From positions 1 to 63,727 of the forward strand of contig JAFUKL010000026.1 in NCBI GenBank assembly GCA_017473615.1: a stretch of 63,727 nucleotides of DNA, written 5' to 3'. The stretch comes from Muribaculaceae bacterium. Lineage in GTDB: Bacteria > Bacteroidota > Bacteroidia > Bacteroidales > Muribaculaceae. A model generated the notes under the pieces. The model made no database searches. It had not been told where the DNA came from and was given only the letters and a program-made list of their open reading frames with translations. A program made the position numbers and the translations under genes. The first letter of the stretch is position 1. Every line of letters begins with the position of its first letter. Positions 52,329 to 61,790 of the stretch are shown piece by piece.

Positions 52329-53327
52329 ATGCCATATTTTTCTGTTATAGTGCCGGTATATAACCGGATTGATGAAGTTCACGACCTTCTTGAGAGCCTT
52401 TCGCACCAAACATGCAAGGACTTTGAGGTAATAATCGTTGAGGACGGCTCCACTGAACCATGTAAAGACACAGCCGAGCATTTCTCAAATATTATCGATG
52501 TAAAATACTTTTATAAAAGCAATGAAGGGCGCAGCATAGCAAGAAATTACGGCATAGAACACGCAACAGGGGAATATTTCATATTTTTTGACTCCGATTG
52601 TGTTATACCAGAAACATATTTTCACGAATTGGGGAAACGACTGAAAGAACGATTTACCGATTGTTTCGGAGGGCCCGATGCTGCACACACTTCATTTACC
52701 GACACGCAGAAAGCCATAAACTACAGTATGACATCATTCCTCACCACAGGAGGAATACGCGGAGGCAAAGTGCAAATGGAAAAATTCGTGCCACGTTCAT
52801 TCAACATGGGATACTCACGTAAAGTGTGGAACACAGTAGGAGGCTTTAGGGAAATGTTCTCCGAAGACATAGACATGAGTACGCGTATACGGCAAGCCGG
52901 ATTCTCTATACAGCTCATCCGAGATGCCTACGTTTACCACAAGCGACGCACATCACTGCCCAAATTTTGCAGGCAAACCTACGTATTCGGCATGTCACGT
53001 ATTACACTCAAACTTCTGTATCCCGGTTCTTTGAAAGCAGTGCATTGCCTCCCTGCGGCGTTCGTCTTAGGCAGTATTGCCATGATTATTCTGTCTTTAA
53101 CGTGGCATTGGTATGCCATACTTCCGCTTACCGCTTACTTATTCGCTGTGTGGATTACGGCACTCATCTCTACGAAAAGTCTGAAAATAGGCAGTCTTGC
53201 TGTCATCACCAGCATAATACAATTAGGAGCATACGGCTGCGGATTCATCAAAGCCTACACATGGAAAATCATTTTAGGACACGGGCGCAACATAGAGGAA
53301 GAAATCTTAATAAGAAAAGGCAAATAA
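52329..53327 (+). CDS. Family 2 glycosyltransferase with C-terminal membrane segments
   Basis: 332 residues. The GT-A fold is shown by SVIVPVYNRIDEVHDLL (about 5-21), VIIVEDGSTEPC (about 38-49), IFFDSDCVIP (the DxD-type metal site, about 86-95) and FSEDIDMSTRIRQAGF (about 178-193, catalytic ED). Two to three hydrophobic segments (about 237-320) anchor it to the inner membrane. It adds a sugar to a lipid or saccharide, identity unknown. radC begins 7 bp after it, so they share a transcript. Confidence 0.9.
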   Translation: MPYFSVIVPVYNRIDEVHDLLESLSHQTCKDFEVIIVEDGSTEPCKDTAEHFSNIIDVKYFYKSNEGRSIARNYGIEHATGEYFIFFDSDCVIPETYFHELGKRLKERFTDCFGGPDAAHTSFTDTQKAINYSMTSFLTTGGIRGGKVQMEKFVPRSFNMGYSRKVWNTVGGFREMFSEDIDMSTRIRQAGFSIQLIRDAYVYHKRRTSLPKFCRQTYVFGMSRITLKLLYPGSLKAVHCLPAAFVLGSIAMIILSLTWHWYAILPLTAYLFAVWITALISTKSLKIGSLAVITSIIQLGAYGCGFIKAYTWKIILGHGRNIEEEILIRKGK

Positions 53328-53334
53328 TCACATT

Positions 53335-54045
53335 ATGAGCAACGACAGTCCCTCCTATACAAGAGCCATTAAAGACCTCGCGGCAGAAGACCGTCCGAGA
53401 GAAAAAGCGGCAAGCAAGGGTTTCCGCGCGCTCACCACAGCCGAGCTGCTCGCCATTCTTATCGGCAGTGGAAGTCGCGGTGAATCGGTAGTAGACCTAT
53501 GCCAACGTATTCTCAACTCCAACGACAACAAACTTTACAATCTGGGAAGAAGAAACATTCAGGATCTCACCGGCGCATTCCACGGTGTGGGGGAAGCCAA
53601 AGCAACCACAATACTCGCCGCACTGGAAATCGCACGCAGATACAGGGAAGAAGACGCATTTGAAGAACGTCCGCAATTGACTTCTTCCAAGAGTGTATAT
53701 GATTATATCAAGTATGACCTATGGGATTTGGAACATGAAGAATTTTGGATTATCACGCTCAACAGGTCAAAACGCATTACCGGCAAATTCCAAATAAGCC
53801 ACGGCGGAACGGCAAGTACAGATGTTGACATAAAGATTCTGCTCAAAACTGCACTTCAGCAACTCGCCGATTGCATCATCGCCATACACAATCACCCGTC
53901 GGGCAATCTCACACCGAGCCGCCCCGATGACATTATCACCGAGAGCATCAAAAAAGGATGTTCTGCCATAGGCATTCCGTTACTCGATCATATCATAGTA
54001 AGCAGAAACGGATTTTACAGCTACTTAGACGAAGGAAAACTATAA
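53335..54045 (+). CDS. radC: RadC family JAB-domain protein
   Basis: 236 residues. N-terminal helix-hairpin-helix region (about 20-95, LLAILIGSGSRGESV) and a C-terminal JAB/MPN metalloprotein domain with HNHPSGNLTPSRPD (about 187-200), the zinc-binding His-His-Asp set. RadC was named for DNA repair but its true activity is not settled. The JAB fold suggests a protease or nuclease. It lies downstream of a glycosyltransferase, with no evident functional link. Confidence 0.93.
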   Translation: MSNDSPSYTRAIKDLAAEDRPREKAASKGFRALTTAELLAILIGSGSRGESVVDLCQRILNSNDNKLYNLGRRNIQDLTGAFHGVGEAKATTILAALEIARRYREEDAFEERPQLTSSKSVYDYIKYDLWDLEHEEFWIITLNRSKRITGKFQISHGGTASTDVDIKILLKTALQQLADCIIAIHNHPSGNLTPSRPDDIITESIKKGCSAIGIPLLDHIIVSRNGFYSYLDEGKL

Positions 54046-54102
54046 CACTCCGACTTTTATAATTACAACATAACTAACAACTTAAAAATAACAAACTACA
54101 TT

Positions 54103-57100
54103 ATGAGAATCATTAGTATCATTACTGCTATCGTAGCATTTACGATCAGCGTCTCGGCACAACCGCTGCTTGTGGGACACCGAGGAAGCATCTGGGGATT
54201 GGAAAACTCCTCGGAAGCATTCATCAACGGAGCAAAGAAAGGATATCATTACCTTGAAACCGATGTTAAAGTAACTAAAGACGGTAAGCATGTGTGCTGT
54301 CATAACGATGATCTGACAACCTGGGGCGGAACGCTCACCATCGCATCGAGTACGCTCGAACAGCTGCAAGCAGAAACTCTTACACAAACACGCAGCGGAG
54401 TGACATATACAGGTCATTTATGCTCCTTGGAGGAATACCTTGACATTTGTAAGGAACACAACGTAAAGCCGCTTATCGAATTGAAATGGGCTACAGGTAT
54501 CAACAGCAACGACTGTTCGGGTATCCCTGCTCTTATTAAAGTCATCGAGGATAAGGGTTTCCGTTCCACTTGTATCATACTTACGTCTATGAAACCCTGC
54601 CTTGAATACATTCGCACAAATTATTCCGACATAGAGCTGCAATTCCTCACCGGAGAGTATTGGGCAAACCATTTCGATTGGTGTGTACAATGGGACATCG
54701 ATGTCGATATCCAAGCCGGATATTTTTCAAAATCAACAGTTACGCAATACCACGAAAAGGGTTTGAAAGTAAATATGTGGACAGCAAACGATAACGCATC
54801 CTATCAGACTTACGGCAATTTCGGATGTGACTTTATTACAACCGACAAATTGGATTCGGCAACACTCCCCGACCTCAACGCCGAAGCTACATTGCCTCCA
54901 AACGTGATAGACTATCCCACAATGAACGGTGTAATAAAGGAAAGTTATACAGCCCAGAAGGTAACAAGTGCTGCTACTCCCACTCATTTACAAGGTATGA
55001 CAATACGCCGTGCTTTGATAAACAATGACAAATGGTATGTACTTGCACACGATACCGACAAATCACCCATCCTATCGGTTGTAAATGCCGAAACAGGAAC
55101 AGAAATCAAGCATATGGACTTAACCGGCGTAGAAGGCGGAGAAGTAACACTTAGCGATATCGCATTCACTGCCGACGGCGTACTGCTCGGTTGCAATCAG
55201 GCTATAGTCAATTATGGTGGTGGCGGAGATGTTTTTAAAATATATAAATGGACAAGTGACGACGCCGCACCCGAAGTGTTTACCACAATCGACAATGCCT
55301 CTTATCTCGGCAATTGGACCAATTCTTATGCCGGCGAAACATTCACCGTAAGCGGAAATCTGAACGAGTTGTATGTATACGTTTCTACGCACTCAAGCTC
55401 AGGCACCGCATTCCGTATTGCCGGCATTCAATACTCCGGCGCAACCGCAGGTACTTATGTATACGCACTTGACAGCAGTTACAATCAAGAAAATTGGGGC
55501 ACAGATGTAAAATTCTCTTCCACCCCTTTCTCGCGCAACAACATTCTTGTTGACAGCGACATAATGAATGCCACAGAGTTCACACTAAACTGGGAAGGCA
55601 CTCGTATACCGATGACTGAATACTCTTCTTTGTCAGCCGATGACATCGATACAAAGGCAACCGGTATCGATTTCATACGCATAGGCGCAAAGGTGTATGC
55701 CTATATAGCCGATTGCGATGATACACAGGCAAACACATCGGCTGCACTATATGACGCTACCAGCAAACTTGAAGCAATCACCTCTGTCAGCGGCAGCACA
55801 ACCGGTAATTCAAGCACAGAAATCATTTCCTACGTAAACACGCAACTCGAATATAGCAACAACACCCTATATCTATATTTGTTCACACAAGGGGAAGGTA
55901 TCTCCAAATATGCCATAGAATTTGAAAAAGACGAAGTGGTTAGGGATGTGGAACTCACACTTGAATTACTTTGGGAAAACAGCCGCACCGAAGGCACTTT
56001 GCCACAGAACATAGATGGTACTAATGCTCAACAAGGCAACGCACATAAAGGTCTGTTCTACGTCAACAATTGCGTCGACAAGAAGATATATATCTTCGAC
56101 AAAACAGGATGCTTAGGCAGCATAGAGGGCGGTGCAGGTTTCGGTACTGCATGTGATGATGCAGGAAACATCATTGTACGTAATGACAAGCTCTCCGGTA
56201 CTGAACACTCGTTCATAATATATCCTTCAGGTGCAACCGTTGAGAATCCGGGTACATACGTATCTATCGATGTCACTGTGCCTCTATCGGGACAAACCAA
56301 TTTCATAAGCGCATCGGGTGACGTACTCGGTGATGGCGGTGCAATATACCTGTTCCCGAACGGCAATAATGCAGTTAACATCATTTCATTGGAAAACGGA
56401 GAAGTAACCGGAACACGGACATCCACTACCGATCTTTCCATTACGGCATCCACTGCAGGATACGTGATTCCGATTAACAACAATACAGAGAACTGGATTT
56501 ACCACGTTCGCGCCAACGGTTTCTATATGTACAACGGCGGTAGCAGTGAATCACTTTTAACGACAAAAGCTTCTACTACTGCTCCGGCTCGCAACTCTAC
56601 CGGCGGTGGCGACTATTTCACTATCGGCGGCCATAACATACTGCTGCACAATAGCGGAGCAAACTATCGTGGTGGTTTTGCAGTGAGAGACATGACCGAT
56701 GACAAGGTTATCGCCAACATCGACCCGATAGGTACATTAGGATATGAGGAAGGCGGTAATTATTCCACATTCAACTGGCTGTTTGCCGAAAAGATTGATG
56801 ACAACAGCTACTATATCTATCAATACTGCCCGTCAAACGGTATGGCTGTATATCGTCTGTATGACAAAAATTCAACATCAGCTATAGAAGATACATTTAC
56901 CGCAGAAACCGGCAAACTATCAATCTATCCTAATCCGGCTACCGATGCCGTGAATATCCTTGCCGATGAAGAAATTACAGCTATAGCTTTATTCAATATT
57001 TCAGGTGCGCTATTAAATACTGAGGCTGAAATAAACGGCAACACGGCTCGCATGAATATAGAAGAGCTGCCTGCCGGAACTTATATTCTTCGTGTCAATG

Positions 57101-57129
57101 ACAAATCAGCCAAATTAATAAAGAAATAA
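54103..57129 (+). CDS. Secreted glycerophosphodiesterase-like protein with beta-propeller and T9SS tail
   Basis: 1008 residues. Signal peptide about 1-19 (cleavage after SAQ). Residues about 20-270 are a GDPD domain: VGHRGSIWGLENSSEAF, LETDVKVTKDG and CCHNDD contain the catalytic His-Arg, Glu-x-Asp and His. About 285-930 is a repetitive beta-rich region, probably a propeller, with GYVxP, DDAGNIIVRND and FYxxNxxxKxIYIF-like units. The last ~75 residues are a T9SS type A sorting domain (LSIYPNPATDAVNIL, LFNISGALL, LPAGTYILRVNDKS, KLIKK). It should act on glycerophosphodiesters outside the cell. Fifty-seven bp after radC, possibly its own transcript. Confidence 0.88.
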   Translation: MRIISIITAIVAFTISVSAQPLLVGHRGSIWGLENSSEAFINGAKKGYHYLETDVKVTKDGKHVCCHNDDLTTWGGTLTIASSTLEQLQAETLTQTRSGVTYTGHLCSLEEYLDICKEHNVKPLIELKWATGINSNDCSGIPALIKVIEDKGFRSTCIILTSMKPCLEYIRTNYSDIELQFLTGEYWANHFDWCVQWDIDVDIQAGYFSKSTVTQYHEKGLKVNMWTANDNASYQTYGNFGCDFITTDKLDSATLPDLNAEATLPPNVIDYPTMNGVIKESYTAQKVTSAATPTHLQGMTIRRALINNDKWYVLAHDTDKSPILSVVNAETGTEIKHMDLTGVEGGEVTLSDIAFTADGVLLGCNQAIVNYGGGGDVFKIYKWTSDDAAPEVFTTIDNASYLGNWTNSYAGETFTVSGNLNELYVYVSTHSSSGTAFRIAGIQYSGATAGTYVYALDSSYNQENWGTDVKFSSTPFSRNNILVDSDIMNATEFTLNWEGTRIPMTEYSSLSADDIDTKATGIDFIRIGAKVYAYIADCDDTQANTSAALYDATSKLEAITSVSGSTTGNSSTEIISYVNTQLEYSNNTLYLYLFTQGEGISKYAIEFEKDEVVRDVELTLELLWENSRTEGTLPQNIDGTNAQQGNAHKGLFYVNNCVDKKIYIFDKTGCLGSIEGGAGFGTACDDAGNIIVRNDKLSGTEHSFIIYPSGATVENPGTYVSIDVTVPLSGQTNFISASGDVLGDGGAIYLFPNGNNAVNIISLENGEVTGTRTSTTDLSITASTAGYVIPINNNTENWIYHVRANGFYMYNGGSSESLLTTKASTTAPARNSTGGGDYFTIGGHNILLHNSGANYRGGFAVRDMTDDKVIANIDPIGTLGYEEGGNYSTFNWLFAEKIDDNSYYIYQYCPSNGMAVYRLYDKNSTSAIEDTFTAETGKLSIYPNPATDAVNILADEEITAIALFNISGALLNTEAEINGNTARMNIEELPAGTYILRVNDKSAKLIKK

Positions 57130-57151
57130 GTAAAGTATTGGAGCTGTATAT

Positions 57152-57166
57152 AAACAGATTCTAAAA
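57152..57166 (+). repeat. Dispersed repeat fragment
   Basis: AAACAGATTCTAAAA matches the inverted left end (as in the hairpin at 25704-25721). The rest of the element is missing. Confidence 0.4.
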
Positions 57167-57182
57167 TTAAAAGTTATTTCAA

Positions 57183-57221
57183 AGAAGGCGAGATGCGGAT
57201 TTGAACCGCATCTCGCCTTCT
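57183..57221. terminator. Hairpin terminator after T9SS protein gene
   Basis: GAAGGCGAGATGCGG and CCGCATCTCGCCTTC form a perfect 15-bp stem with an 8-nt loop; T run is weak. It sits between converging genes. Confidence 0.75.
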
Positions 57222-57267
57222 CCTCATTTATTAGTGTCAACTACCTCCGTTCCTAATCACGGCACGC

Positions 57268-58038
57268 CTAAACATCCAATTCCGATTTTCCTTGAAATTT
57301 CACTTCTATATATTCGTTTTCTTTTGCATCTATAATTACTTTATCCGCATCTATTTCAGGCATTTCACATTTTCCACTACCTTCAAGCCACAAGGTCTCC
57401 ACATCCAACTTCCCATTACCGTATAAAGTGTTATTACTCAATAGAACATGTAACTTATTCACCTCATTACTACCGATAAAATTCACACTACCACCTAAAT
57501 TCGATAACCCAAGATTACCGATTCTGCTGTTTTTTAACGTAAACCGCCATCCATAAGAAACGTCTAAACTATCAGTAGAATAATTGTTCACTTCCAATTC
57601 AACAAAATTTCTACACTCTTTCGTATTCAAACATTTTATAACATTTTGTGGCACTTTAAGAACTATTCTACTTGTATGTACTTCAAAGCTGCCTATAGCA
57701 TTAAGTTCAGTCCTTATTTTCTCCAAGTCAAAGAAAAAAGTTAAGGTATCACTATTCTCTTTTATAGTCAAATATTTGTCCCAATCCGAGTCATATTGAC
57801 ATTCAATACTGTCACCTTCACATGACTCAATCATAATATTTTGATCATAACGACTATAATTCTCGTCATTCACAACCACTTTCATTACGCTTACCGGAGC
57901 ATATTTAACAAGTTTGCTTTTACCGGCTATAACAATACTTTCATCATATCTATTCCTATAATCATAAAGAAACGGCGTAACCAAAAACCAAAAAAGCACC
58001 ATTCCTATCAGCATATATGTCGAACGTTTCATAATCAT
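57268..58038 (-). CDS. Membrane-anchored beta-helix-like protein (DUF2807-like)
   Basis: 256 residues. One N-terminal membrane segment (about 8-25, YMLIGMVLFWFLVTPFLY). The rest is beta-rich with regularly spaced strands (ENSDTLTFFFDLEKI, VGNLGLSNLGGSVNFIG-like, LDVETLWLEGSGKCEMPEID, DAKENEYIEVKF), similar in style to DUF2807 auto-transporter-like adhesin folds; I am not sure of the family. It is the last gene of the ABC transporter operon, 9 bp after the GntR gene. Probably faces the periplasm. Confidence 0.6.
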   Translation of the reverse strand: MIMKRSTYMLIGMVLFWFLVTPFLYDYRNRYDESIVIAGKSKLVKYAPVSVMKVVVNDENYSRYDQNIMIESCEGDSIECQYDSDWDKYLTIKENSDTLTFFFDLEKIRTELNAIGSFEVHTSRIVLKVPQNVIKCLNTKECRNFVELEVNNYSTDSLDVSYGWRFTLKNSRIGNLGLSNLGGSVNFIGSNEVNKLHVLLSNNTLYGNGKLDVETLWLEGSGKCEMPEIDADKVIIDAKENEYIEVKFQGKSELDV

Positions 58039-58047
58039 CCTCCTCTG

Positions 58048-58416
58048 TTATCTTTTATTATTACAATATTCATTATACATATCTTTCAGTTCATCTCCAT
58101 CCATTCCCAAGCTACGTATTTGCTTAAAGAAATAGTCTATCTCATTTTTTAAGAAATATTCTTTTCTCAATTGCAACACTCGGGATTTTGCCCCGGCTAT
58201 GACAAAGTACCCTATTCCTCGCTTGTTAAAGATTATTTCATGTGCCTGAAGATAGTCGAAAGAACGCATTACCGTATTTGCGTTCACCTCTACAATTGCA
58301 GCATACTCGCGTACCGAAGGTATACGTTCCTCCTCTTTGTACTGCCCACCAAGTATCTCATCGCATATTCTATCGGCAATTTGCAAATAAATAGCTTTAT
58401 TTTCATTAAAAATCAT
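58048..58416 (-). CDS. GntR family regulator, YtrA type
   Basis: 122 residues: a winged helix DNA-binding domain (IYLQIADRICDEILGGQYKEEERIPSVREYAAIVEVN, in pieces) with recognition helix region VNANTVMRSFDYL (about 47-59) and a very short C-terminal helical part, which is the YtrA subfamily form. Such regulators usually repress neighbouring ABC transporter genes. Its likely operator is at 60073-60096 in front of the operon. It lies between the permease and the DUF2807-like gene. Confidence 0.9.
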   Translation of the reverse strand: MIFNENKAIYLQIADRICDEILGGQYKEEERIPSVREYAAIVEVNANTVMRSFDYLQAHEIIFNKRGIGYFVIAGAKSRVLQLRKEYFLKNEIDYFFKQIRSLGMDGDELKDMYNEYCNNKR

Positions 58417-58430
58417 ACGCTCTCCTTTCT

Positions 58431-59180
58431 TTATAACAATTTGTAGTTTACAGTTTCTTCCTTATATCTGTAATATGCCAAGCACCATAGCATTACCGTT
58501 ATGACACCCAAAAATATTCTTGCATCCCAATATGTATCCGCCGGATATAAATCAAACAGCACACCGGCAAAAGATCCTATCACATTATAATATATACCAA
58601 AAACAAGCATGCACACAAACAGCAACACGGATGTTTTCACAAACGACAATTTAGGCATAGCCACTCCACCCCATATATAGAATGCCTGCATCAACAAATA
58701 TGCCACCACAAAAGTTATTAACTCATTTTTCCCGAGATGATTCACTCCTATCAGAGGAGCATCAGGATGAACAGCCATAATTATTAAAGAACTCACATAA
58801 ATGGCGCAGAAAAGCACAAATACGAAAACGGCAACAAAGAGAACCACTGCAATCAGCCACTTTACCATGAATTTTTCTAAAGCCGATGCCGGGAGTACTA
58901 TCTCCGATATTCGTTTTGCCTTGCTCTGCATTCTGCCGAAAACCACAGATGAAAATATTAAGGAGAACCCTAATATAGAGAAACATATATAATCATAGTT
59001 CAAATCTATAGTTTCAGGAACAATAGAACCGATCTTACCAAATCCAAACATTGATATCACAATTACTGATATACCGAACATTACCAATGTACCCAACAAG
59101 TAAAATTTCCTGTTTTCCACAATGTCCTTACGAAACAACAATGCAAAACGCATAAAACTGAATGTATTATTATTTCTCAT
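58431..59180 (-). CDS. ABC transporter permease, ABC-2-like
   Basis: 249 residues with about six membrane segments (for example YLLGTLVMFGISVIVISMF at about 28-46, LIAVVLFVAVFVFVLFCAIYV from about 109 and VLLFVCMLVFGIYYNVIGSF from about 185, each longer than quoted). No catalytic motif is expected; it forms the membrane part of the ATPase at 59191. It begins 10 bp after the ATPase gene. Substrate unknown; YtrA-linked transporters are often tied to envelope or antibiotic stress. Confidence 0.82.
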   Translation of the reverse strand: MRNNNTFSFMRFALLFRKDIVENRKFYLLGTLVMFGISVIVISMFGFGKIGSIVPETIDLNYDYICFSILGFSLIFSSVVFGRMQSKAKRISEIVLPASALEKFMVKWLIAVVLFVAVFVFVLFCAIYVSSLIIMAVHPDAPLIGVNHLGKNELITFVVAYLLMQAFYIWGGVAMPKLSFVKTSVLLFVCMLVFGIYYNVIGSFAGVLFDLYPADTYWDARIFLGVITVMLWCLAYYRYKEETVNYKLL

Positions 59181-59190
59181 TTTTCTGATG

Positions 59191-60039
59191 TTATTTTGAA
59201 GTGAATAAATCCTTTATCTTTTCTCTATTTTCATGTGCCGCAATAAACAAAGTCTCAAGGTTGACTTCACTTTCTTCATTGTACTTATTTTCAAGCACAA
59301 GGCTGCTGCCTGCCAACGAGTTCTGTGCATATATCGCACTACTAAGCAATTCAGGATCGGCACTCTCTACAAACAACAATTTCTCAGTTACCTTGTCCAT
59401 TCCGGCGTTAATTATTATACCACAATCATCCAATATCAAAACACGATCTATTATTTTATCAATATCTTTCACTTGATGAGTGGAAATTAATATAATTCTG
59501 TTCTCATTCATTCCTGACGCAATGAATTTACGGAACTGGCTTTTACCGGGAATATCAAGCCCGTTGGTAGGCTCATCCATTAGCAACAATGAAGTGTTGG
59601 TAGCAAGAGCAAAACTCATAAACACTTTTTTCTTCTGCCCCAACGACAACGTACCTAAGTTCACATCACCCTCTATTCCAAACACATTCAAGCACCGCAC
59701 CATATCCTCTTCACTGAATTTAGGATAAAAAGGAGCATAAGTTTTCACATAACTTGAGAGTTTTACATCAGGCAAATCAAATTCCTCGGGTACGAGAAAA
59801 ATATCACACAGGGTCTCAGGCAAACGCTTTCTCGCATCTTTCCCCTTGATTATCACCCCACCGCTTACCGGTATCAACAATCCCGAAATAAGATATAACA
59901 ATGTGGATTTGCCTGCTCCATTCTTCCCCAGCAACCCATATACATTACCGCTTTCAAGATTTAAAGAAAAATCCTTGAATACCGGCTTTTTCGACTTGCC
60001 GTAAGAATAACTTAAATTTTCAATTTTTACCATATACAT
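59191..60039 (-). CDS. ABC transporter ATP-binding protein
   Basis: 282 residues. Walker A GLLGKNGAGKSTLLYL (about 35-50), signature LSLGQKKKVFM (about 134-144), Walker B LLLMDEPTNGLD (about 154-165), and the switch His in LISTHQVKD (about 189-197). A C-terminal extension of about 70 residues follows. It powers the permease next to it. First gene of the four-gene operon; start may be at 60039 or the second ATG at 60033. Confidence 0.95.
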   Translation of the reverse strand: MYMVKIENLSYSYGKSKKPVFKDFSLNLESGNVYGLLGKNGAGKSTLLYLISGLLIPVSGGVIIKGKDARKRLPETLCDIFLVPEEFDLPDVKLSSYVKTYAPFYPKFSEEDMVRCLNVFGIEGDVNLGTLSLGQKKKVFMSFALATNTSLLLMDEPTNGLDIPGKSQFRKFIASGMNENRIILISTHQVKDIDKIIDRVLILDDCGIIINAGMDKVTEKLLFVESADPELLSSAIYAQNSLAGSSLVLENKYNEESEVNLETLFIAAHENREKIKDLFTSK

Positions 60040-60072
60040 TTTTTTTAGATTATTATATCACCCTACCACTAT

Positions 60073-60096
60073 AGTGCATTAGTTCAATAGAACACT
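60073..60096 (-). promoter_or_regulatory. Probable GntR (YtrA-type) operator
   Basis: AGTG and CACT at the ends of a 24-bp interrupted palindrome that begins 2 bp downstream of the -7 element. A YtrA-type repressor bound here would block the start of transcription, so the operon would control itself. Confidence 0.5.
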
Positions 60097-60097
60097 G

Positions 60098-60128
60098 CAA
60101 AAGTATGTATATTTTTTTATATTCCAAA
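60098..60128 (-). promoter_or_regulatory. Promoter of the ABC-GntR operon
   Basis: On the minus strand TTTG (60125-60128), 19 bp, then TACTTTTG (60098-60105): full match to the Bacteroidota promoter consensus. Confidence 0.7.
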
Positions 60129-60199
60129 TAAAAACTTATTTTTTTCTCAAAATTTTCACCAAATTTCAACTAAATACAGAAGAGCTGTAAAAAAAGATG

Positions 60200-60207
60200 T
60201 ATTTTTG
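60200..60207 (+). promoter_or_regulatory. -7 promoter of rarA
   Basis: TATTTTTG, 7 bp before the ATG at 60215, so the transcript would be almost leaderless. It falls inside the extra coding frame that starts at 60197, which rules out that earlier start. Confidence 0.55.
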
Positions 60208-60214
60208 CAGCATT

Positions 60215-61489
60215 ATGTATGAACCGTTAGCAGAAAGATTGAGACCTAAAACACTCGATGAATACATCGGGCAGAAACATCTTGTGGGAGAAGGTGCTAT
60301 ACTTCGCCGCATGATAGAATCGGGCAATATAGCATCATTTATTCTATGGGGGCCTCCGGGAGTGGGAAAAACCACCATTGCACGAATTATCGCAGAACAG
60401 GCACAAGTGCCGTTCTATACACTGTCGGCAGTCACTTCAGGCGTAAAAGAGGTGCGCGACATAATAGAGCGATGCAAACGCGATGCACAAAGCATGTTCA
60501 CCAAAGGTCGCCCCATCCTATTCATCGATGAAATTCACCGTTTCAATAAGTCGCAACAGGATTCATTGCTGGGCGCAGTAGAGAATGGGACGGTAACACT
60601 TATCGGCGCCACTACCGAAAATCCGTCTTTTGAAGTGATTCGCCCTTTGCTGTCAAGAGCACAGGTATATGTCCTCAATCCGCTTGACAAAAGCGATTTG
60701 CTTGAACTACTCGACAGAGCCGTTTCCACCGACAGTATGTTCCTCAACCGAGAAGTACGTATAGAAAGCACCGAAGCCCTTCTACGTTTCTCCGGAGGCG
60801 ATGCCCGCAAACTACTCAACATACTTGACCTGATAATGCAATCCGTTTCAGCCAAAGAGCCGTTTGTAATCAACGACGAGATAGTTACTCAACGCCTGCA
60901 ACAGAATCCTATGGCATTCGATAAAAACGGAGAACTTCACTACGACATCATCTCGGCATTTATCAAGAGCGTGAGAGGCAGTGACCCCGATGCAGCAATA
61001 TACTGGCTTGCCCGGCTTATTGCCGGAGGAGAAGACCCGAAATTCATAGCCAGAAGACTCGTTATACTTGCCGGCGAAGATATTGGTCTCGCCAACCCCA
61101 ATGCCCTGCTGCTGGCAAATGCCACTTTCGACATATTACAGAAGATAGGTTGGCCCGAAGGACGCATTCCGCTTGCCGAATGCACCATTTACCTTGCCAC
61201 ATCTCCCAAAAGCAACTCTGCATATATGGCTATCAACAGTGCATTGGAGTTTGTGGAGCGCACCGGCAATATTCCAGTCCCATTGCATCTGCGTAACGCA
61301 CCCACAAAACTTATGGAAGAACTCGGATACGGACAGGATTACAAATATGCTCACGACTACCCCAACCATTTCGTAATGCAGGAATATATGCCTCACGAAA
61401 TAAATCACCCCACATTTTGGAATCCGTGTGACAACCCGCCGGAAACGAAAATGAAAGAGCGTATGAACGAACTTTGGCGAAAAAAATAG
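60215..61489 (+). CDS. rarA: Replication-associated recombination protein A
   Basis: 424 residues from the ATG at 60215 (MYEPLAERLRPK). AAA+ ATPase acting at stalled replication forks. Walker A WGPPGVGKTTIA (about 46-57), Walker B ILFIDEIHRF (about 104-113), sensor 1 GATTENPSF (about 134-142), arginine region LLSRAQVYVL (about 149-158), and the MgsA C-terminal clamp-like part with GSDPDAAIYWLARLIAGGED (about 258-277). Complete. Orphan transcript, promoter at 60200. Confidence 0.96.
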   Translation: MYEPLAERLRPKTLDEYIGQKHLVGEGAILRRMIESGNIASFILWGPPGVGKTTIARIIAEQAQVPFYTLSAVTSGVKEVRDIIERCKRDAQSMFTKGRPILFIDEIHRFNKSQQDSLLGAVENGTVTLIGATTENPSFEVIRPLLSRAQVYVLNPLDKSDLLELLDRAVSTDSMFLNREVRIESTEALLRFSGGDARKLLNILDLIMQSVSAKEPFVINDEIVTQRLQQNPMAFDKNGELHYDIISAFIKSVRGSDPDAAIYWLARLIAGGEDPKFIARRLVILAGEDIGLANPNALLLANATFDILQKIGWPEGRIPLAECTIYLATSPKSNSAYMAINSALEFVERTGNIPVPLHLRNAPTKLMEELGYGQDYKYAHDYPNHFVMQEYMPHEINHPTFWNPCDNPPETKMKERMNELWRKK

Positions 61490-61778
61490 CAATAAGCCCC
61501 ACCCCTCACATCCCCAAAAGATGCAAGGAGAACGTGGGCTATATAACCACAGAGTCAAGTGCAATCTGTGGAGAACAGGGCTTGACGGCAAATGTTTACG
61601 CTAAAAAATACGTTGAAAATAAGTATCAAATCACTTGCATATTCAGAGAAAAATTAGTAACTTTATACTTGTAAATCAGAGGATTAAACACACTATATGT
61701 AGGCTTTCGGCATATACCGCTTTATATCGAAAAAATAAAAACAGTTCACAAAAAAACGCTTATTTGCTAAATATTTTT
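61490..61778. other. Intergenic region, nothing clear
   Basis: Between rarA and the 6S-like RNA I see no convincing gene, terminator or repeat; a short open frame on the plus strand here has no signal of being coding. Confidence 0.4.
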
Positions 61779-61786
61779 TAAATTTG
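61779..61786 (+). promoter_or_regulatory. -7 promoter of 6S-like RNA
   Basis: TAAATTTG in front of the structured RNA. No TTTG at the normal upstream distance is seen. Confidence 0.5.
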
Positions 61787-61790
61787 TAGC

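Noticed and set aside
61474-61674. 66-codon frame after rarA
   Set aside because: Overlaps the rarA end, has no promoter or start context, and composition is not coding-like.
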